From: Undaria pinnatifida
Lineage: Eukaryota > Sar > Phaeophyceae > Laminariales > Alariaceae
Direction: 5' to 3'
Assembly (NCBI GenBank): GCA_012845835.1
Contig: JABAKD010000036.1
Span: forward strand, 1,698,501 to 1,762,500
DNA: 64,000 bases
A model generated the notes under the pieces. The model made no database searches, was not told the origin of the DNA, and saw nothing but the letters and a program-made list of their open reading frames with translations. How positions within the stretch are numbered: position 1 is the first letter of the stretch; the number at the start of each line of letters is the position of its first letter. The translations under genes were made by a program, and so were the position numbers. This document shows positions 1 to 12,227 of this stretch, in pieces.

Positions 1-1084
1 TGATTCATGGGTGAGTCTGGGCGAGGAATTTCGGTGCTGCAGTGGTGGTGCCGCACCACCACCACCAGAGGCAGCAACCTCTCTCGCCCATAGATATATA
101 GCGAGAACGCTTGCTGCGTGTATTCTGACGACTGACTGCATTTCGTTCAGCATGACAGCAGTTCAGAACGTGAAATCAACCAACGAAGCTCAAAATTCTA
201 CATCTCGCAGCGAGTGAGAGCGAAATCATACGGGACGTTTGAGCAGCAAAACATATTCCACACTAATTCCAAGTAGCATGTCCAGAAAAAGTCATTGGCT
301 GCATTTTGTAAAAAAAGTTGAAAAACGTCAACTGTGATACGACCGATTGAATGATCGAAACGCATTTCTGAAGCGAGCGGGTAAAATCCGGCAAACCTGT
401 CGTAAGATACTGCTGTATGGGTGGGGTCTGGGCAAGGCATCTAGCGGCAGTGGTGCCACCACCACTACCACGAACAGATGATGCAACCTTCTTCGTGCTG
501 TAGCGAGAGCCTATTACTGCGGTAGGGTGTTGCTGCCCGTACATGTGCATGACTGCGCGCGTGTTTTCGGTCGTGGGCAGTTCGTTCATCACCTCGAACA
601 TGAAATCTCAACGAAACTCATCAAGATCTCCCACACTAGTCTAATGTAACCACCGTCTCAAATCCCGCTTTTGTACTGTTTGTGCTGTTGTCTATACTTA
701 TTACGAGTAACAATGTGTTCGGATACGGGTATCCTTGTTCCTGGTGCTTGGACCTCGTCTCTCGGTAATCAACATGTATTTGTTGTGCTGCCTTTGCTTC
801 CAGGTAAAATATTGGTTACCGTGTACATATCATAGCACGCAATATATCACACCATCACACCCCTTTTGACGATTCCCGAACGAAGCAGATTATGTCGACC
901 GCAGCCGGGACAGGGCAGACAAACTCCGAGCGATGCGTGTAATGAAAGCTCTAGTCTATTAATAGACCAGATCCCTCCGAAACCGCCATTGAGGTTGGTT
1001 GTACTGTGTGTGCCTCCCCCGTTGTAGACAAAAACGGCTCTGGAATGATGTCATGGGGGCAGGATGAGAACGGCGGCGGGGGGA
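1..1084. other. Gene-free stretch, no recognisable element
   Basis: Only short unsupported reading frames occur here. None shows a domain, splice-consistent ends or sustained codon bias. I see nothing else to annotate. Confidence 0.5.
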
Positions 1085-1680
1085 TTGTGCGTGTTGTCTT
1101 CGCATCAAATCGGTTCTTCCTACTCGACGACATCACTATTAATACTAGAACAACTAGCAGAACACGCAGTGTCCATCCTGATTCCTCATCTTCGAGAGAC
1201 GCATATAGACTATATGTTGTGGGCAAACATTGTGCTCTCAACAGATAGGTCTAAACTAAAAACAAAAAACAATCGCAAGTAAACATAGGGACGCCAACGA
1301 AATCCAATGTCAGCATACCGGGTACGGATACACACACAAAAAAAAAATAACAGGCCGAGCAGGGCCGAGGGCAGAAGCTAGAAATCAAAACAAACCAGAA
1401 GGACTCCTGAAATTCAGACGTAAAACGAACAACCAATGTGCAGAAAGACGCAAGGAACGAACACAAAGCAAATTTACTGACTAAAATCGAGCGGCCGGTG
1501 CATCACGCAGCTTGCAAAGATGAGTATCGACCGTAAATTTGTCCAACTCACACCGGACGACGCTGTTAGAATAACTTAATAAACTAAACCCTCTCTCTCG
1601 TGGGTGTCCTCTTTCTCTTTCATGACCGCCGCGCAGGCTGTGCAAGAGTGCGGTGCATCACTATGATACATGCACCAAGA
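1085..1680 (+). repeat. Dispersed repeat, copy 1 of a 0.5-0.6 kb family
   Basis: This stretch aligns by eye with 17,268-17,700 on the same strand. Shared blocks are the 'atcaaatcggttctt' region (about 1,105 and 17,287), the 'cagtgtccatcctgattc' region (about 1,165 and 17,328), an A-rich tract with 'ggactcctg' (about 1,400 and 17,548), and 'gagtgcggtgcatca' (about 1,648 and 17,668). Similarity is patchy with indels, so both copies are old. No reading frame is conserved between them, so I treat it as a non-coding transposon remnant of unknown class. Confidence 0.55.
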
Positions 1681-1689
1681 TAGGAAAGG

Positions 1690-4600
1690 AGGGAGAGGCA
1701 GACGCAAATAACGAAATAACAAAATAAATAAAGAGAGATACATAGCGCCGAGTCTTGAGTGATACTATTAATATACGGTGGTACTGATGTAGCGTTCGAC
1801 GCAAATCGAAGAGCAGCGGAAGGCGGCGCCAAAGGATCGACCGGACGCATGCTACCGCCTTTTAATACCTGGTACATGATAGTACCGGTGGCCCCTCTAT
1901 ACCAATATATACAGCGCCGGTATGTGCTAGCCGGATTTACCGGCACTCTAACGGCAACCGGCGCTACTCTGCGTACGGTCACTACCGGTTGTTCCCGTCT
2001 GTGCCAAGCTATTTCAGAGGCACTATAACGGGCAACTGGCACTGCTCAACCGGCACGATAGAGGGACTACTAACTAGTACCTGCCTTCATAATGGTAATG
2101 GATTTTAGGGCTGCAGCTAAGGTTTCTGAAGCTGTTTCCTCACTGACGTCCTGACCCTCTCGCCGAAAAACGGATTTCGCGGAAAAGACTGTGAACCTGC
2201 CGGGTATAGCGACCAACAGTAAACACTAAAGAACGACAACTAAGTAAGTGCGGTTGCACATCCCAACCCATTACACCACGCATGCCGTAGGAAGTAAGAA
2301 TTCCGTGACAGCGGTTCTTGTTTGTTCTGAAGGTATGACGTTGTACGTACGAAGGACGCTCCCTTCTTCAAATAAACAATGATATTAATAGCCTAAAAGC
2401 ATTTATATCACGTTCACTATCCGAGAGCCGATATACTGCTGGCTCCAGGAGGCACTTCAAGAGCTGTTACCCGCTTTGATACTTTTTTTTTGTTAGAACT
2501 TAGAGAAAACCCTGCGACTACATACACCTGTAAGATGGAGGATTCGTCGAACTCGTCTATGCATAATATGTGTGATGCTCCGATTGAGCATGTTTCGGGG
2601 TGTGTATGTCCTCAAACAGGATACAGGTCGGCGACTTCCCGTAGCGCTAGCCAGTACCAGGGTCCACGGGGTAATACAAAGACGTCCAGCCTTTGATCAA
2701 TCTACGCACGGAAATCATGCAACCCGTTTTCGAGGCCACTAGACTATGTGTGGAAAAACGAACCTTGATATTGTTTTTTCTCCAGATTTTCTCTTTCCTA
2801 CCTGTTTGAGTCTATTTTCCTTGCGCAGAGCACGAAAACAACCAATCTCTTGAAAGTAAGTGTTCGAGTTCTCTTCCAGGGCTTTCCGGCTAACCTACCC
2901 ATTCATTGCTGCAAGGACATAGCACCCAATTTTACGGGTTGGTTAAGATTCGTCCAAGGCGTCGAAAGTCCCGTTATTGTCCACATATCTGGCCAAAGTA
3001 CGAAAAACGAGTGTTTTCACAGACATTGATTCTTTCTTTTTTTTCGAAATAATTGAAAAATAACCCCCGCAGCAACGGATAAGTTCGCTGGAAAGCCCTC
3101 GAAGAGAGCCCCAACATCATCACGTATACTTCAAGAGATTGGCGGGTTCTGAGGTCTCCACGGAAAATAACTTCATTACGTAGGAAAGGGAAAACCAGGA
3201 GAAAAAACGGTATCAAGATCTGTTTTCCCACAAACAGTGGCTTGGGGGGACAGACTCTGGCAGCTGTCGAACGCGCTAGCTTTTTACATACGGCTTTTGA
3301 TATGTTTCGACTTGCTTGATTGATTGTTTTCATGTTTGCAACTTCGGAAGGAGAGCCCTACCGAGCGACCAGTCGACCGCAACCATCTTACATATTTTGC
3401 GGCACACTACTGATGATGCCTGCTCCTAACTACAATGCCTCCCTCCGTTGACCACTAGCCGGGCCCCAACCGAAAACCCATGCAGAGTACGACGATTGAT
3501 CCCCCCACGACACGATGCCGTGGGAACTCAACCCAATATGCTACCGGTATATAATTTACCTATAAATTAATAGCATAAAGAAAGGTAACACAATGCTAGA
3601 TCCCCTTCCCCCCTATCTTCGAAACAAGGTAAAAATAAACTTTGGGTGGGTGGGTGGGTGGGAGAAGAATACTATCTAGTCTTTAGCTTGGGCGCTGACC
3701 AGCTACTATCTCTCACTGCTTTGATCGCGCAGCTTACTCGGCACCATCCCTCGCCTTTCGATGTGGCCCTGCCTAGGTGCGCAAACGTCTCCAAGCAATG
3801 ATCCTCACCACCAGTGAGTGGTGTACTCTTCTACTCTCGTACGATTGTACTCTTCTTGTACTATTAATACAAGAACAAGGAACAATGACCACAGATAACC
3901 CTCTCGTATGCTAATAGGCTGTAGGCTACTCCGCTTTCGACTCCCTCGGCGGAGTAACCTTCACTTTTATGCTACCGGATTTTTGCTCCCCAGCTGATTC
4001 TTGTAATAACCCACATTCTGTCTGATTGCTATTGATACTTGAGGTGTAAAAAAGTCGGGTCACGCTTTAAATTCTGCAGGCACGAGAGACCAAGGGCTAC
4101 CTAAAATAACAAGTTTAATGCGGTTTCACCGATGTTACCTACGTTGTACTTATGGTAGGAAGAGTGTGCGACAATGCTGTTAATTGTTGACCATCAACTA
4201 CTAGCGATTAACCCCCTTTGGGACTTTAAAGGGAAAAATCGAGCAATAAAATTGACAATTTAATGTTATCATAACACTATTTACTATATTAATAGTACCT
4301 CGTACCTATTTTATAAAATTATCCTAGGTGACTATCTAGGGCTGTGAGTTCGACGAATTCAGGGTGGATAGTCACCTATTTAGCCCTTCGGGACTTAGGA
4401 GGAAAAAAAATAACAAAGAAAGCGACGATCTAAAGTTCGAAGAAAAGTAACGATCGACTACTGATATTTACCTTTTTGAGCTTTTAGACATTGAAAAATT
4501 GATCAATTTAAGTGACGATCTGACGCTTACAGACGGCATAATCCATTCGAAGCAACGCGGGCTGCTTGGAGATTGGTGGATACATGCCGTGTTCGAATTA

Positions 4601-6400
4601 CAGCAATACAACATGTTGCACCACATCATCCCACGCTCGTGCTGCTGCGTGCTGACGGAGACGGTGGATAACAATAGCATCGCAGTTGTCATGTCTTTGG
4701 TCGCTATCAGGTAGACGATACCCGGGCTCCAAATGGGTTAATAATACCCATGGTGGTATATTATAAAAAAACTAATACACTACAGCTGTGACATTGAAAC
4801 TTTAATCAAAACTTGTATTTGCGAGCTGTGTGTGATACTCCGATCGCGCGTACTACTGGGTGGGTGTCCTCAGTTGGGATATAGGTCGGCGACTCTCGAT
4901 ACATGTAGCATTTGGTTGCGCATTTGTCGTGCGCCTATTTCCATTGCAAACTTTCTCCCATCCATGCGCTTCGTGTGGCTAGGCCTACAGTGAAGGTGGC
5001 GTGCTACTGAAATCGACAAGAACGATGTTTCCATTTCTATACCAGGGTTTAAGCAAAGAAAATCGTCAAACTGGTGACTATGCTATTTATCGTTGTGTAT
5101 TTATGCTCGTTTCTAAGCCGGCGTTGTCACATCAAAATGTTACTAAAGGGTGCCTTTGGGCTCCTGGCTGAGCGGCGTCGTAGGTTGTTGGGCGGTTTTA
5201 ATGCTCGCCAGAACGAAGCTCTACACGCTCTTCATGCCGCAAAAAACGACACATACATGCCGTGTCAAAATAATGAGACCAATCATCGCCAGCTTTCATT
5301 TTTTTATTTCGCTACTATTTTTGTTGATGTGCGCAAGGAATTTTGCCTAGGGAGGGCTAAAAATCCGGAGACGGCCTTTATGCAACCAAACTATGCTCCT
5401 TGTGGGAATTTTTGCTAGCTCATGCCCCGATTATGCTAGACGGTATTGAATAGCATATTTTCTAGCATTCAAGTCAGGCCAACAAGGCCAGGGATGTGCA
5501 TACCTGGTGCCGGTAATTAACGGCACTCCACGTGTAGGTATATGTATACCTGCGGCAACCGAGGTCATTTTTCTCCTCCCGCGGCCCCCCGGCAGTAAAG
5601 CCTGCACTTGAGGTCTTCGGTTTCTGGTGATTCCGTCAGTTTTTTTTTGTCTCTTTGGTTCGGATATTTGGGTATACTACTACCCACGTACACAGCGTTC
5701 CGCGTGGTCATCATCGTGGAAGGCTTGAAGAAACATTTTACGATATAAAAATGATAAAATCGATTAGCTATACCTGGTACTTCGCTTCTGTATGGCACTC
5801 CGATGATGTTTTTTTTTTCTTGTCCCTGGATGTCGAGGAAATTACCGGTACGAAGGCATTCGAAAACTTACATCGTGTGGAACCGGTAGGTGCTGTACCT
5901 ATCTCGGACAGGAGTAACGTAAATGCCTGAAAAACGCCCGCCTTTACTACATAATAAATCATGTTACAGTCGGTAGCACTCAAGGGCTAGGTGTGCGAGT
6001 GGCCGGTGGATGCTGCAATTGTCGCATTTGTTGGTCAATTTTTTCATCCTCTGACGCCCCAAACGCAATTGCTTCCGTGGTTTGTAGTAGTAGGCATATA
6101 ACTCGTGACTAACATTGCAAAGCACGAATCCATGGCCATCCATCGATGTTGGGTATCGTTCGTACCGTTCCTCAGTTCCCGAACCCCTCCAGTCAGTCAG
6201 GAATCTACTGGGCAAAAAATGCTCCTATAGACAAGGCTTAATTAAGCCTTTTTGCGTCTAGAATGAAAGTAGTCACTTTTTTGCATATCGTTGAAAGGGA
6301 AACAAACAAGTGATACGAGCAATACACTACACTACACTACACCGCCACGTCTATGCTGTAACACGATATAACTACTCACCCAGTCTGGGTTTTGGTTTTT
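1690..6400. other. Gene-poor stretch with scattered palindromic motifs
   Basis: No gene is recognised. The stretch carries several TATTAATA octamers (1,766; 2,383; 3,862; 4,287), TACCTGGTAC sites (1,867; 5,771) and a hairpin at 4,325-4,378. A 114-residue frame at 5,074-5,418 and others of similar size have no recognisable domain and no support beyond openness. Confidence 0.4.
4325..4378. repeat. Inverted repeat (12-bp arms)
   Basis: TAGGTGACTATC at 4,325-4,336 is matched by its exact reverse complement at 4,367-4,378, with a 30-base loop containing 'ctgtgagttcgacgaattc'. Related 'ctgtgagttcga' sequence also occurs near 13,002 and 14,204. It may be a small mobile remnant or a foldback sequence. 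Confidence 0.6.
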
Positions 6401-6408
6401 GGAAAAGG

Positions 6409-6535
6409 TACGTTCTACGCTAACTTCAGTACAACGGCTCATTAATTTCTTAGGTTGATCTCAACGCCAGCCTGCCTTTCCCATTACTTATTTACCCTGT
6501 TTCTTACTGCTAGCATTACAGATGTCCTGTGTTGT
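6409..6535 (+). repeat. Dispersed repeat family B, copy 1
   Basis: The copy shares, in order, 'cgttctac.ctaacttc', a 'ctcaacgccagcctgcc' block, 'ccctgtttctta' and 'gatgtcctgt' with copies at 8,545-8,735, 11,165-11,345 and 17,098-17,275. All are in the same orientation. The family has no coding potential that I can see. Confidence 0.6.
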
Positions 6536-7304
6536 ACACCGTACGGTGTACCAAAACTGTCACACGCATTGTAGTGTACCACAGTACGAGTAGAACAAGT
6601 AAGTGTCCTCTTACAAGGGACCCCGCGATAGGGGAAAAAACGTTTTGCAGGCCCTCATTTTTCTGCGCACCGTTTTTTCCCGCTATGATGAACATCAGCC
6701 CTTAGTAATGTAGACACAATCTCAATACGAAACCTGTGGGTCCCAACCCTGAAAATTGGCCAATGATCTACTGTATCTCCCGCTTGCCATACGTCACGTC
6801 ACAGAGCTTGCTAAAAAACGAGTTGCGCGCTCCCCAAGCGCCAGACATGCCTAATCTGATCCAGGGGTGTTAGTATATACCTGGCATGCATATGCGGGAC
6901 ATCTCCACCCTGACGCACAATGAATACATTAATACAGCAGTAATAGAGTCCTTTAGAAGGGTCCACCTGGCATACCTTCTACCCCTACATATCTGCACGC
7001 GGCGGTCATCATTTTTTTGTCTATGGCGTAGGCCCTGAGGAGGTGCACGATCTGTTTTATTATTAATAGGCTACTTATTTAACGACGAAATATATCTACA
7101 CCGCACTCGAAAAATAGAGTTTGAGGACATGTATTAATTGAACCCGATGACCACGTGGCCTACCTGGTACGATAACAGGCATCAAAACGGAAAATAATAG
7201 TACCAGGTAAGACACAACTGGTACCCCGACGACGTTGAATAGTTCCTCAGCCAAGGAGCCAGCCCCGTCTGTCGTCAGAAATACTCGAGCCAAAAAGCGC
7301 TCGT

Positions 7305-7434
7305 ACCTCTATCGTACCTATCGTACCTATCGTACCTATCGTGGCATTATCATAGTTGTCTATCGTCTATCGTCTATCGTCTATCGTCTATCGTCTATCG
7401 TCTATCGTCTATCGTCTATCGTCTATCGTCTATC
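7305..7434 (+). repeat. Two adjacent minisatellites (9-bp and 7-bp units)
   Basis: About four copies of a 9-bp unit (CGTACCTAT) end near 7,341. They are followed at 7,358-7,434 by eleven near-perfect copies of a 7-bp unit (GTCTATC). Both units share the core CTATCGT, so the 7-bp array could have arisen from the 9-bp one. Confidence 0.9.
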
Positions 7435-7881
7435 ACGTGGAAGCCCCTAACAAGCAAGCGCACAGAGGCCAATTCGGCGAGCGCACGGTATCACTGGTAG
7501 CACACGGTTTATTTATTGGAAATCCCTCGTAATGCCTTTGTTATTTCCCAGCTCAAGTCGAAGGATAATAGGTCTTACCCTCAGCAACCTCCTGGACGAG
7601 CCGTGGTCACAGGTGTCATCTCTACTCCTCCCCGGTACACATCATTTTTATCGCACATAGGGGTTCAGCATTCCCACTGCTCGTCGATTTCCATCACGTT
7701 TCGCCAACTTGCGCTCTCGCACTTCCGATTTACCGAATAAAAAAACGAATCCCTTACGGGATTTGAAATTCACGAAATCGAACTCAATAGTTACGCGGCA
7801 CTTACAAATATTGGGCCACCTGGGACCCAGCTGCAGGCGTGTATAAGGCAGTGTTTTTGAGCCCAAATTTGAAATTTCGAT

Positions 7882-9000
7882 CGCCCTGCATCGATAAACC
7901 GCTTTACTAGGTAATGGCGGTTGACGACCCTGTTCGGGTTTCGGTTATTACAGTGGAGGCTACGTTTTAAGAGTGATCGTTTTAAGAGAGATCGGTTTAA
8001 GATAGTAACATTATAAAAGAGGTCAAATTCGCTTGGCAAACCTGCCACATGTTTAAGAGAGGTTTTGGTCAAATACCCCTACTACTGTAATCCGTCTCTT
8101 ATATCGAATTTATACAATGGAAACCCCTAAAAACTCAAGCTCAAGAGAACGCGGGGAATGTAGAGATCAGCAGGTATGCAGATACATGACCATGCCTTGT
8201 GCAGCAGGTGTTCGCTGCTCATTGAAGCATGACCGCTCGCCGGGCCCTCTGCAGGTTGTCGGGCACCCACGACAAAGACACCATTCGCATACTTGTATCG
8301 CTTAAAATCGCTCACAAGCTCACTAAACCCATATATTCGGTTCAAGAGAGGCGACATCTTGAACCGAAAATATTAATGTTTTCAATCGATCCGGTTTAAG
8401 AGAGGAACTATATTCAACCGAGCTGTATCGGTTTAAGAAACAACCTCTCTGATACCGGTATAAGAGAAAGTCGATTCCAAGCGAGGTGTAATTCGCTTGG
8501 CACACCCCTCTCTCAAACCTTTGCACCCACTGCACCGTGCCAATACAGTACAGGACACCTAAAAAGAAACAGGACTGCAGGCTCATGGCGGACTTCTTAG
8601 GCGAGAAGAAAGGGCGCGTTCTACACTAACTTCGGCATAAATACTCCCGACTTTCCTATTTTCCTGTAAATACCAGCCTGACTCTTCTTTACCGCCCTGA
8701 AAGCTGTTAGATGTCCTGTACTGTATTAGGCCGGTAAAAAGCGGTATTATTTGCCGAAAGTTCAATTGCCCTAGATGGAGAATCGGCCTTACTCGGTTTA
8801 CGGCTGTTGACAGCCCTGTTGGGGTTTTGTTGTGACGTTAATACAGAAGGGAGCCTGCCTCAGGGGGTATTGTGCGCCGAACGTTCGACGGCCCTACATC
8901 GATAAACCGCCTCAATCGATTTAAGGTGGTTGCCAGCCTTTTGGGGATCGTGTCATTATCTAAACAGGGCGGTTCAAGGTCGCTATTGAGCAAATGTAGC
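7882..9000 (+). repeat. Cluster of degenerate direct repeats
   Basis: A unit of about 75 bp ('catcgataaaccgc' ... 'ggttgacgaccctgtt' ... 'gttattac') occurs near 7,888, 8,777 and 8,893. Between them the motif 'ggtttaagagagg' recurs (about 7,980-8,060 and 8,395-8,470), together with 'aattcgcttggca' (8,029 and 8,490). The pattern suggests decayed tandem copies of one element. No gene is visible. Confidence 0.5.
8545..8735 (+). repeat. Dispersed repeat family B, copy 2
   Basis: It begins with 'caggacacc', then 'cttcttaggcgagaagaaagggcgcgttctac', then a 'ccagcctg' block, and ends with 'agatgtcctgtactgta'. It is the copy closest to the one at 17,098-17,275, which allows the outer ends of the family to be placed. 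Confidence 0.6.
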
Positions 9001-9495
9001 ATTTTATAGCGTGGTTCACGCTGAACGTCCAAACATTTTTTCCTTGTCCAAAGTCCACGCTGTGTTTGGGAAATAAGTCCTATATGTTTTTGCACACGTG
9101 TTCTAAAAGCCCCTGCCAAGCGGTAATTGATTGAGGTGTTTGTGTTCTTTGCCTGGAATTTGGTCTGTTGTTTTTTGGGGACATTAGGCCTCCCTTAGAC
9201 CAACTTAGACCCCGAATTTTTGACGAGAAAAAAAGCTGGCTGTAAGGCCTCGGAATGGGTGCGTAGAGCACGTGTGAAATACTTCGGAGTCTGACTCCAC
9301 GAAACGGCTTCGGAATTAGGAAATTGGACTTGTGTGCGGAAGAAGTACGCAGTTGCTGCAGTCTCGTGTTTAGTTAGTTTCGGTATGAAATCGATTATCA
9401 AATCGACTTGGGGCATAACATTTTTCTTGATGTCGTTACAACTCTGTCAGTCTAATCTCTGAACGAAAACTTGTACAGGCCTGCCTTGGGGCACC

Positions 9496-9630
9496 TGAAA
9501 CCGGCTCGACCTGAAACCGGCTCGACCACAAAAACAAAGCAGAAAACATGCTTCCTTCCATTGAAAAAGCCTGGCAGTTACTGGCCCAAGCCTGGCAGTT
9601 ACTGGCCCAAGCCTGGCAGTTACTGGCCCT
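9496..9630 (+). repeat. Two short tandem repeats (16 bp x2, 21 bp x3)
   Basis: 'cctgaaaccggctcga' is repeated twice at about 9,496-9,527. A 21-bp unit ending in 'tggcagttactggccc' is repeated three times at about 9,568-9,630 without a mismatch. Near-identity implies recent expansion. Confidence 0.85.
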
Positions 9631-10321
9631 TTCCAAGGTGTATGGTTGGTGGAGGCACATTTCGTTGCTAACCCTAGCCCTTGGCCCTATATAAAAACAT
9701 GTGGCCATGCCAACCTCTTCCGCTGGTCACGGGCGTCAGTATGGCACAAGATGTGAGACGCGCGAATAGATATTGCGAGCGACATTCGCGGGGGAGAAAC
9801 ATGGGCGTTTGGCGTGAAACAACCAGTGGTGCACCTGGTACAATAGTGTGCTCTTGGCTCAGGCAGATGAAAACGGAGAGTTTTTGCAAGTAACTTCAAG
9901 GAGCGTTTATCGCGAGAATGACGACGTGATTCCCGGATGGATGTTGTTTGTTTATTGTTTTTCCACCACGCGAGATCCCCAAAATACTCGTCAACGATGC
10001 CACATTATTTTCAGGGTTTTTCGCGGGTTATCGCCCGATCCGTGGGTCGGGCCAGGAGGTTTTCAAACACTCAAGGGTAGATTCGGGTCGGGTCGGCAGG
10101 TGCTCAAAGTATCTCGAATCGGGTTGGGTCGGGTCAGTATGTTTTCACATCCCAAGGATCGGGTCGAGTCACTCTGTCCCAACCCGGTCCGCGAGAAGGC
10201 ATCCGACCCGTAAAAAGCCCTACCATGTACATTTTTTTTCATTCTCCGGGATAAAGTCATTTGGGCAAGGCATACGCTCTCTCCCGCTATCACGTTATTA
10301 TAGACTTTACATGAAACTGTA

Positions 10322-10605
10322 GTTCTTGTTAGGAACTCACCCTGGTGGGCTTTTTGTAAATGTCGCCAACTGTGTGCGATGCTTTGGTGGGAAGCAAGAT
10401 ACTCCGGGCCCAACCCAACCCAACCCAACCCAACCCAACCCAACCCAACCCAACCCAACCCAACCCAACCCAACCCAACCCAACCCAACCCAACCAAACC
10501 CAACCCAACACAACCCAACCCAATCAAAACATACCAAACCAAACCCAACTTAACCCAACCAAACCGAACCGAACCGAACCCCAACCGAAGCTAACCCAAC
10601 TCCAC
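10322..10605 (+). repeat. (CCCAA)n minisatellite with conserved flank
   Basis: About 17 perfect CCCAA units run from 10,409 to about 10,495 and decay to 10,605. The flank just before the array (10,325-10,408: 'ggaactcac', 'gtgcgatgctttggtgggaagca') recurs at about 14,560-14,650 ('ggaactcgc', 'tgtgcgcgttggtgggaagca', followed by cccgacccgacc and ccaaccc). This suggests a dispersed element that carries a CCCAA-type tail. All frames through the array give proline/asparagine/threonine or tryptophan/glycine/valine/leucine repeats, which I treat as non-coding. Confidence 0.85.
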
Positions 10606-10609
10606 AAAA

Positions 10610-11160
10610 CCCCAGAAGTTTTTTTTCATGCCGCGCCTCACTAACCCCAAAAGCCAACTAGCCCCAAAAGCCCATGTCTGATTCCGGTCATCGGGTGGGA
10701 CACGCATGCACGCACACGTGCATAACACATAAGGCATGCGAGGCTGGAAATGAGCACCTACTGTTTGGCGTCGTCGGAAATTCAAAAGTCGTGAGTACCT
10801 GGTATATGATGATACACTGCTGTGCATGCGTGCTTCACATTATTAAACGGGTATTTCGACCATGGACATCCAGCACCCCCAGTGCCCGTGCCGATGCGTC
10901 TCGTCCTAGAGACAGATAGAGCTCTGTGGTCATACACCATGAGATACCGAAACACATCGCGAGTACAGTACGAGGGTTTAGCAATGGAACGCCAAAGGTA
11001 TTGAATACAGTTACGAAAGCGGAACTTCACATGCCAGCGCACCATTGATACACAACTTGCAGTGGGAAACGGCCAAGGCAAAAATAAAGAAGCGGAAACG
11101 GAACGAAACGAAAAAAAAGAGGAAAAATAACGAAAAGTAAAAGGAAGGCACTACGAGCAT
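10610..11160. other. Gene-free stretch
   Basis: No gene is seen. A block at about 10,868-10,930 resembles 51,070-51,130 ('cagtg.ccgtgccgat' ... 'ctctgtgg' or 'ctttgtgg'), another weak dispersed repeat. Confidence 0.4.
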
Positions 11161-11164
11161 TATT

Positions 11165-11345
11165 AATGCAGGACACACCCAAGAAACAGAAACATTGACT
11201 CACACTGGCCTTCTCACATGGCAGTGGGTGGGCTCAATACTAAATTCAGTATAACAACTCCTCCATATATTGCACTGCTACAAACATCAGCCTGCCTTGT
11301 TCATGACCCTGTTTCTTAGTATCAATACAGTTAGTAGATGTCCTG
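11165..11345 (+). repeat. Dispersed repeat family B, copy 3
   Basis: It starts with 'caggacacacccaagaaac', passes through 'aaattcagtataacaactcc' and 'catcagcctgcc', and ends with 'gtagatgtcctgta'. Its distal end runs straight into the tandem array that follows, which is built from the same 'gtcctgt...cttagtatcaatacag' motif. Confidence 0.6.
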
Positions 11346-11690
11346 TATCTTTGTACAGATACAGAAGGTGTCCTGTTGCTTAGCATCAATACAGGAGATG
11401 TCGTGTACTACATACCGACACAGTGGATATTCTGTTGCTTAGCATCTATATGGTAGGTGTCCGCTTTCTTAGTATCAGTACAGCAGGTGTCGTGTACTGC
11501 TGTTTACCAATACGGTGGGTTTTCTGTTTCTTAGTGTCAACACAGTACGCGTCGTGTACTGTATACCAATACAGTGGGTGTCCTGTTGCTTAGCATCCAT
11601 ACAGTAGGTCTCCTGTTGCCAAGTATCGATACAAGTAAGTGTTCTGCTTCATACTGTAGTACCAATACAGTAGGTGTATTGTACTGTATA
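11320..11690 (+). repeat. Degenerate tandem array, about 37-bp unit
   Basis: About ten diverged copies of a unit built on 'cagtaggtgtcctgttgcttagcatcaata' are arranged head to tail. Unit boundaries drift and several units have 'cgtgtactgtataccaata' instead of the middle part, so two unit types alternate in places. It appears to be a local expansion of the end of family B copy 3. Confidence 0.7.
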
Positions 11691-12227
11691 CTTCGAATTT
11701 GTGCCGACTTTTTTCAGCTGAGAATCGGAGCCGATGTTGTACCATTAAGTAATGACGAGATTGCATCTGTATCATAGCCTGCCCCCCGCCCTCCGTCCCC
11801 TCCCTCCAACTCCCCCCCCCAGAAAAAACCTCATAGTAGGAGATTCTGAAATATGCAAGGAGGAACGGGATGCGTTAGAGGGGGAGATGAGGAAATTCGA
11901 CGAATGTGACATGGAAGAGTTTGGTAGACTAGAGAGTAGCGAGAAAACGATCGCTATCCTAGGAGATTCATGGCGGCCACAGACGGCGAAACTGGACGGG
12001 GATAAGATAAGCAAACAGTTTCTATGCAGTATATGGAAGAAGTGTAATGAGCGCCCAAACGTTGGAGGTGTCTCTATTAGCAGTAGGAACGGTGCTCCGT
12101 CTCGAAAGGGACGCGCGGTCAATGGTCAAATGACTAAGGCATGCAACAAATGAGTATGTCCCCGCTCCCCCCAACTCCCGCCCCTCCCCCCCCCAAACCT
12201 CTGACGACAACACGAACACGACAAGGG

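Noticed and set aside
9674-9899. Overlapping 70-codon frames on both strands
   Set aside because: Mutual shadows without domain, codon bias or splice support.
10409-10495. (CCCAA)n as interstitial telomere or a proline/asparagine/threonine-repeat protein
   Set aside because: The unit matches no standard telomere repeat I know and all frames are open only because of the repeat.
11752-12153. Charged 133-codon frame upstream of the RING gene, considered as its first exon
   Set aside because: Its 3' part (about 12,020-12,100) is a dispersed repeat with an inverse copy at 22,470-22,550, and no donor joins it in phase to the RING exon.
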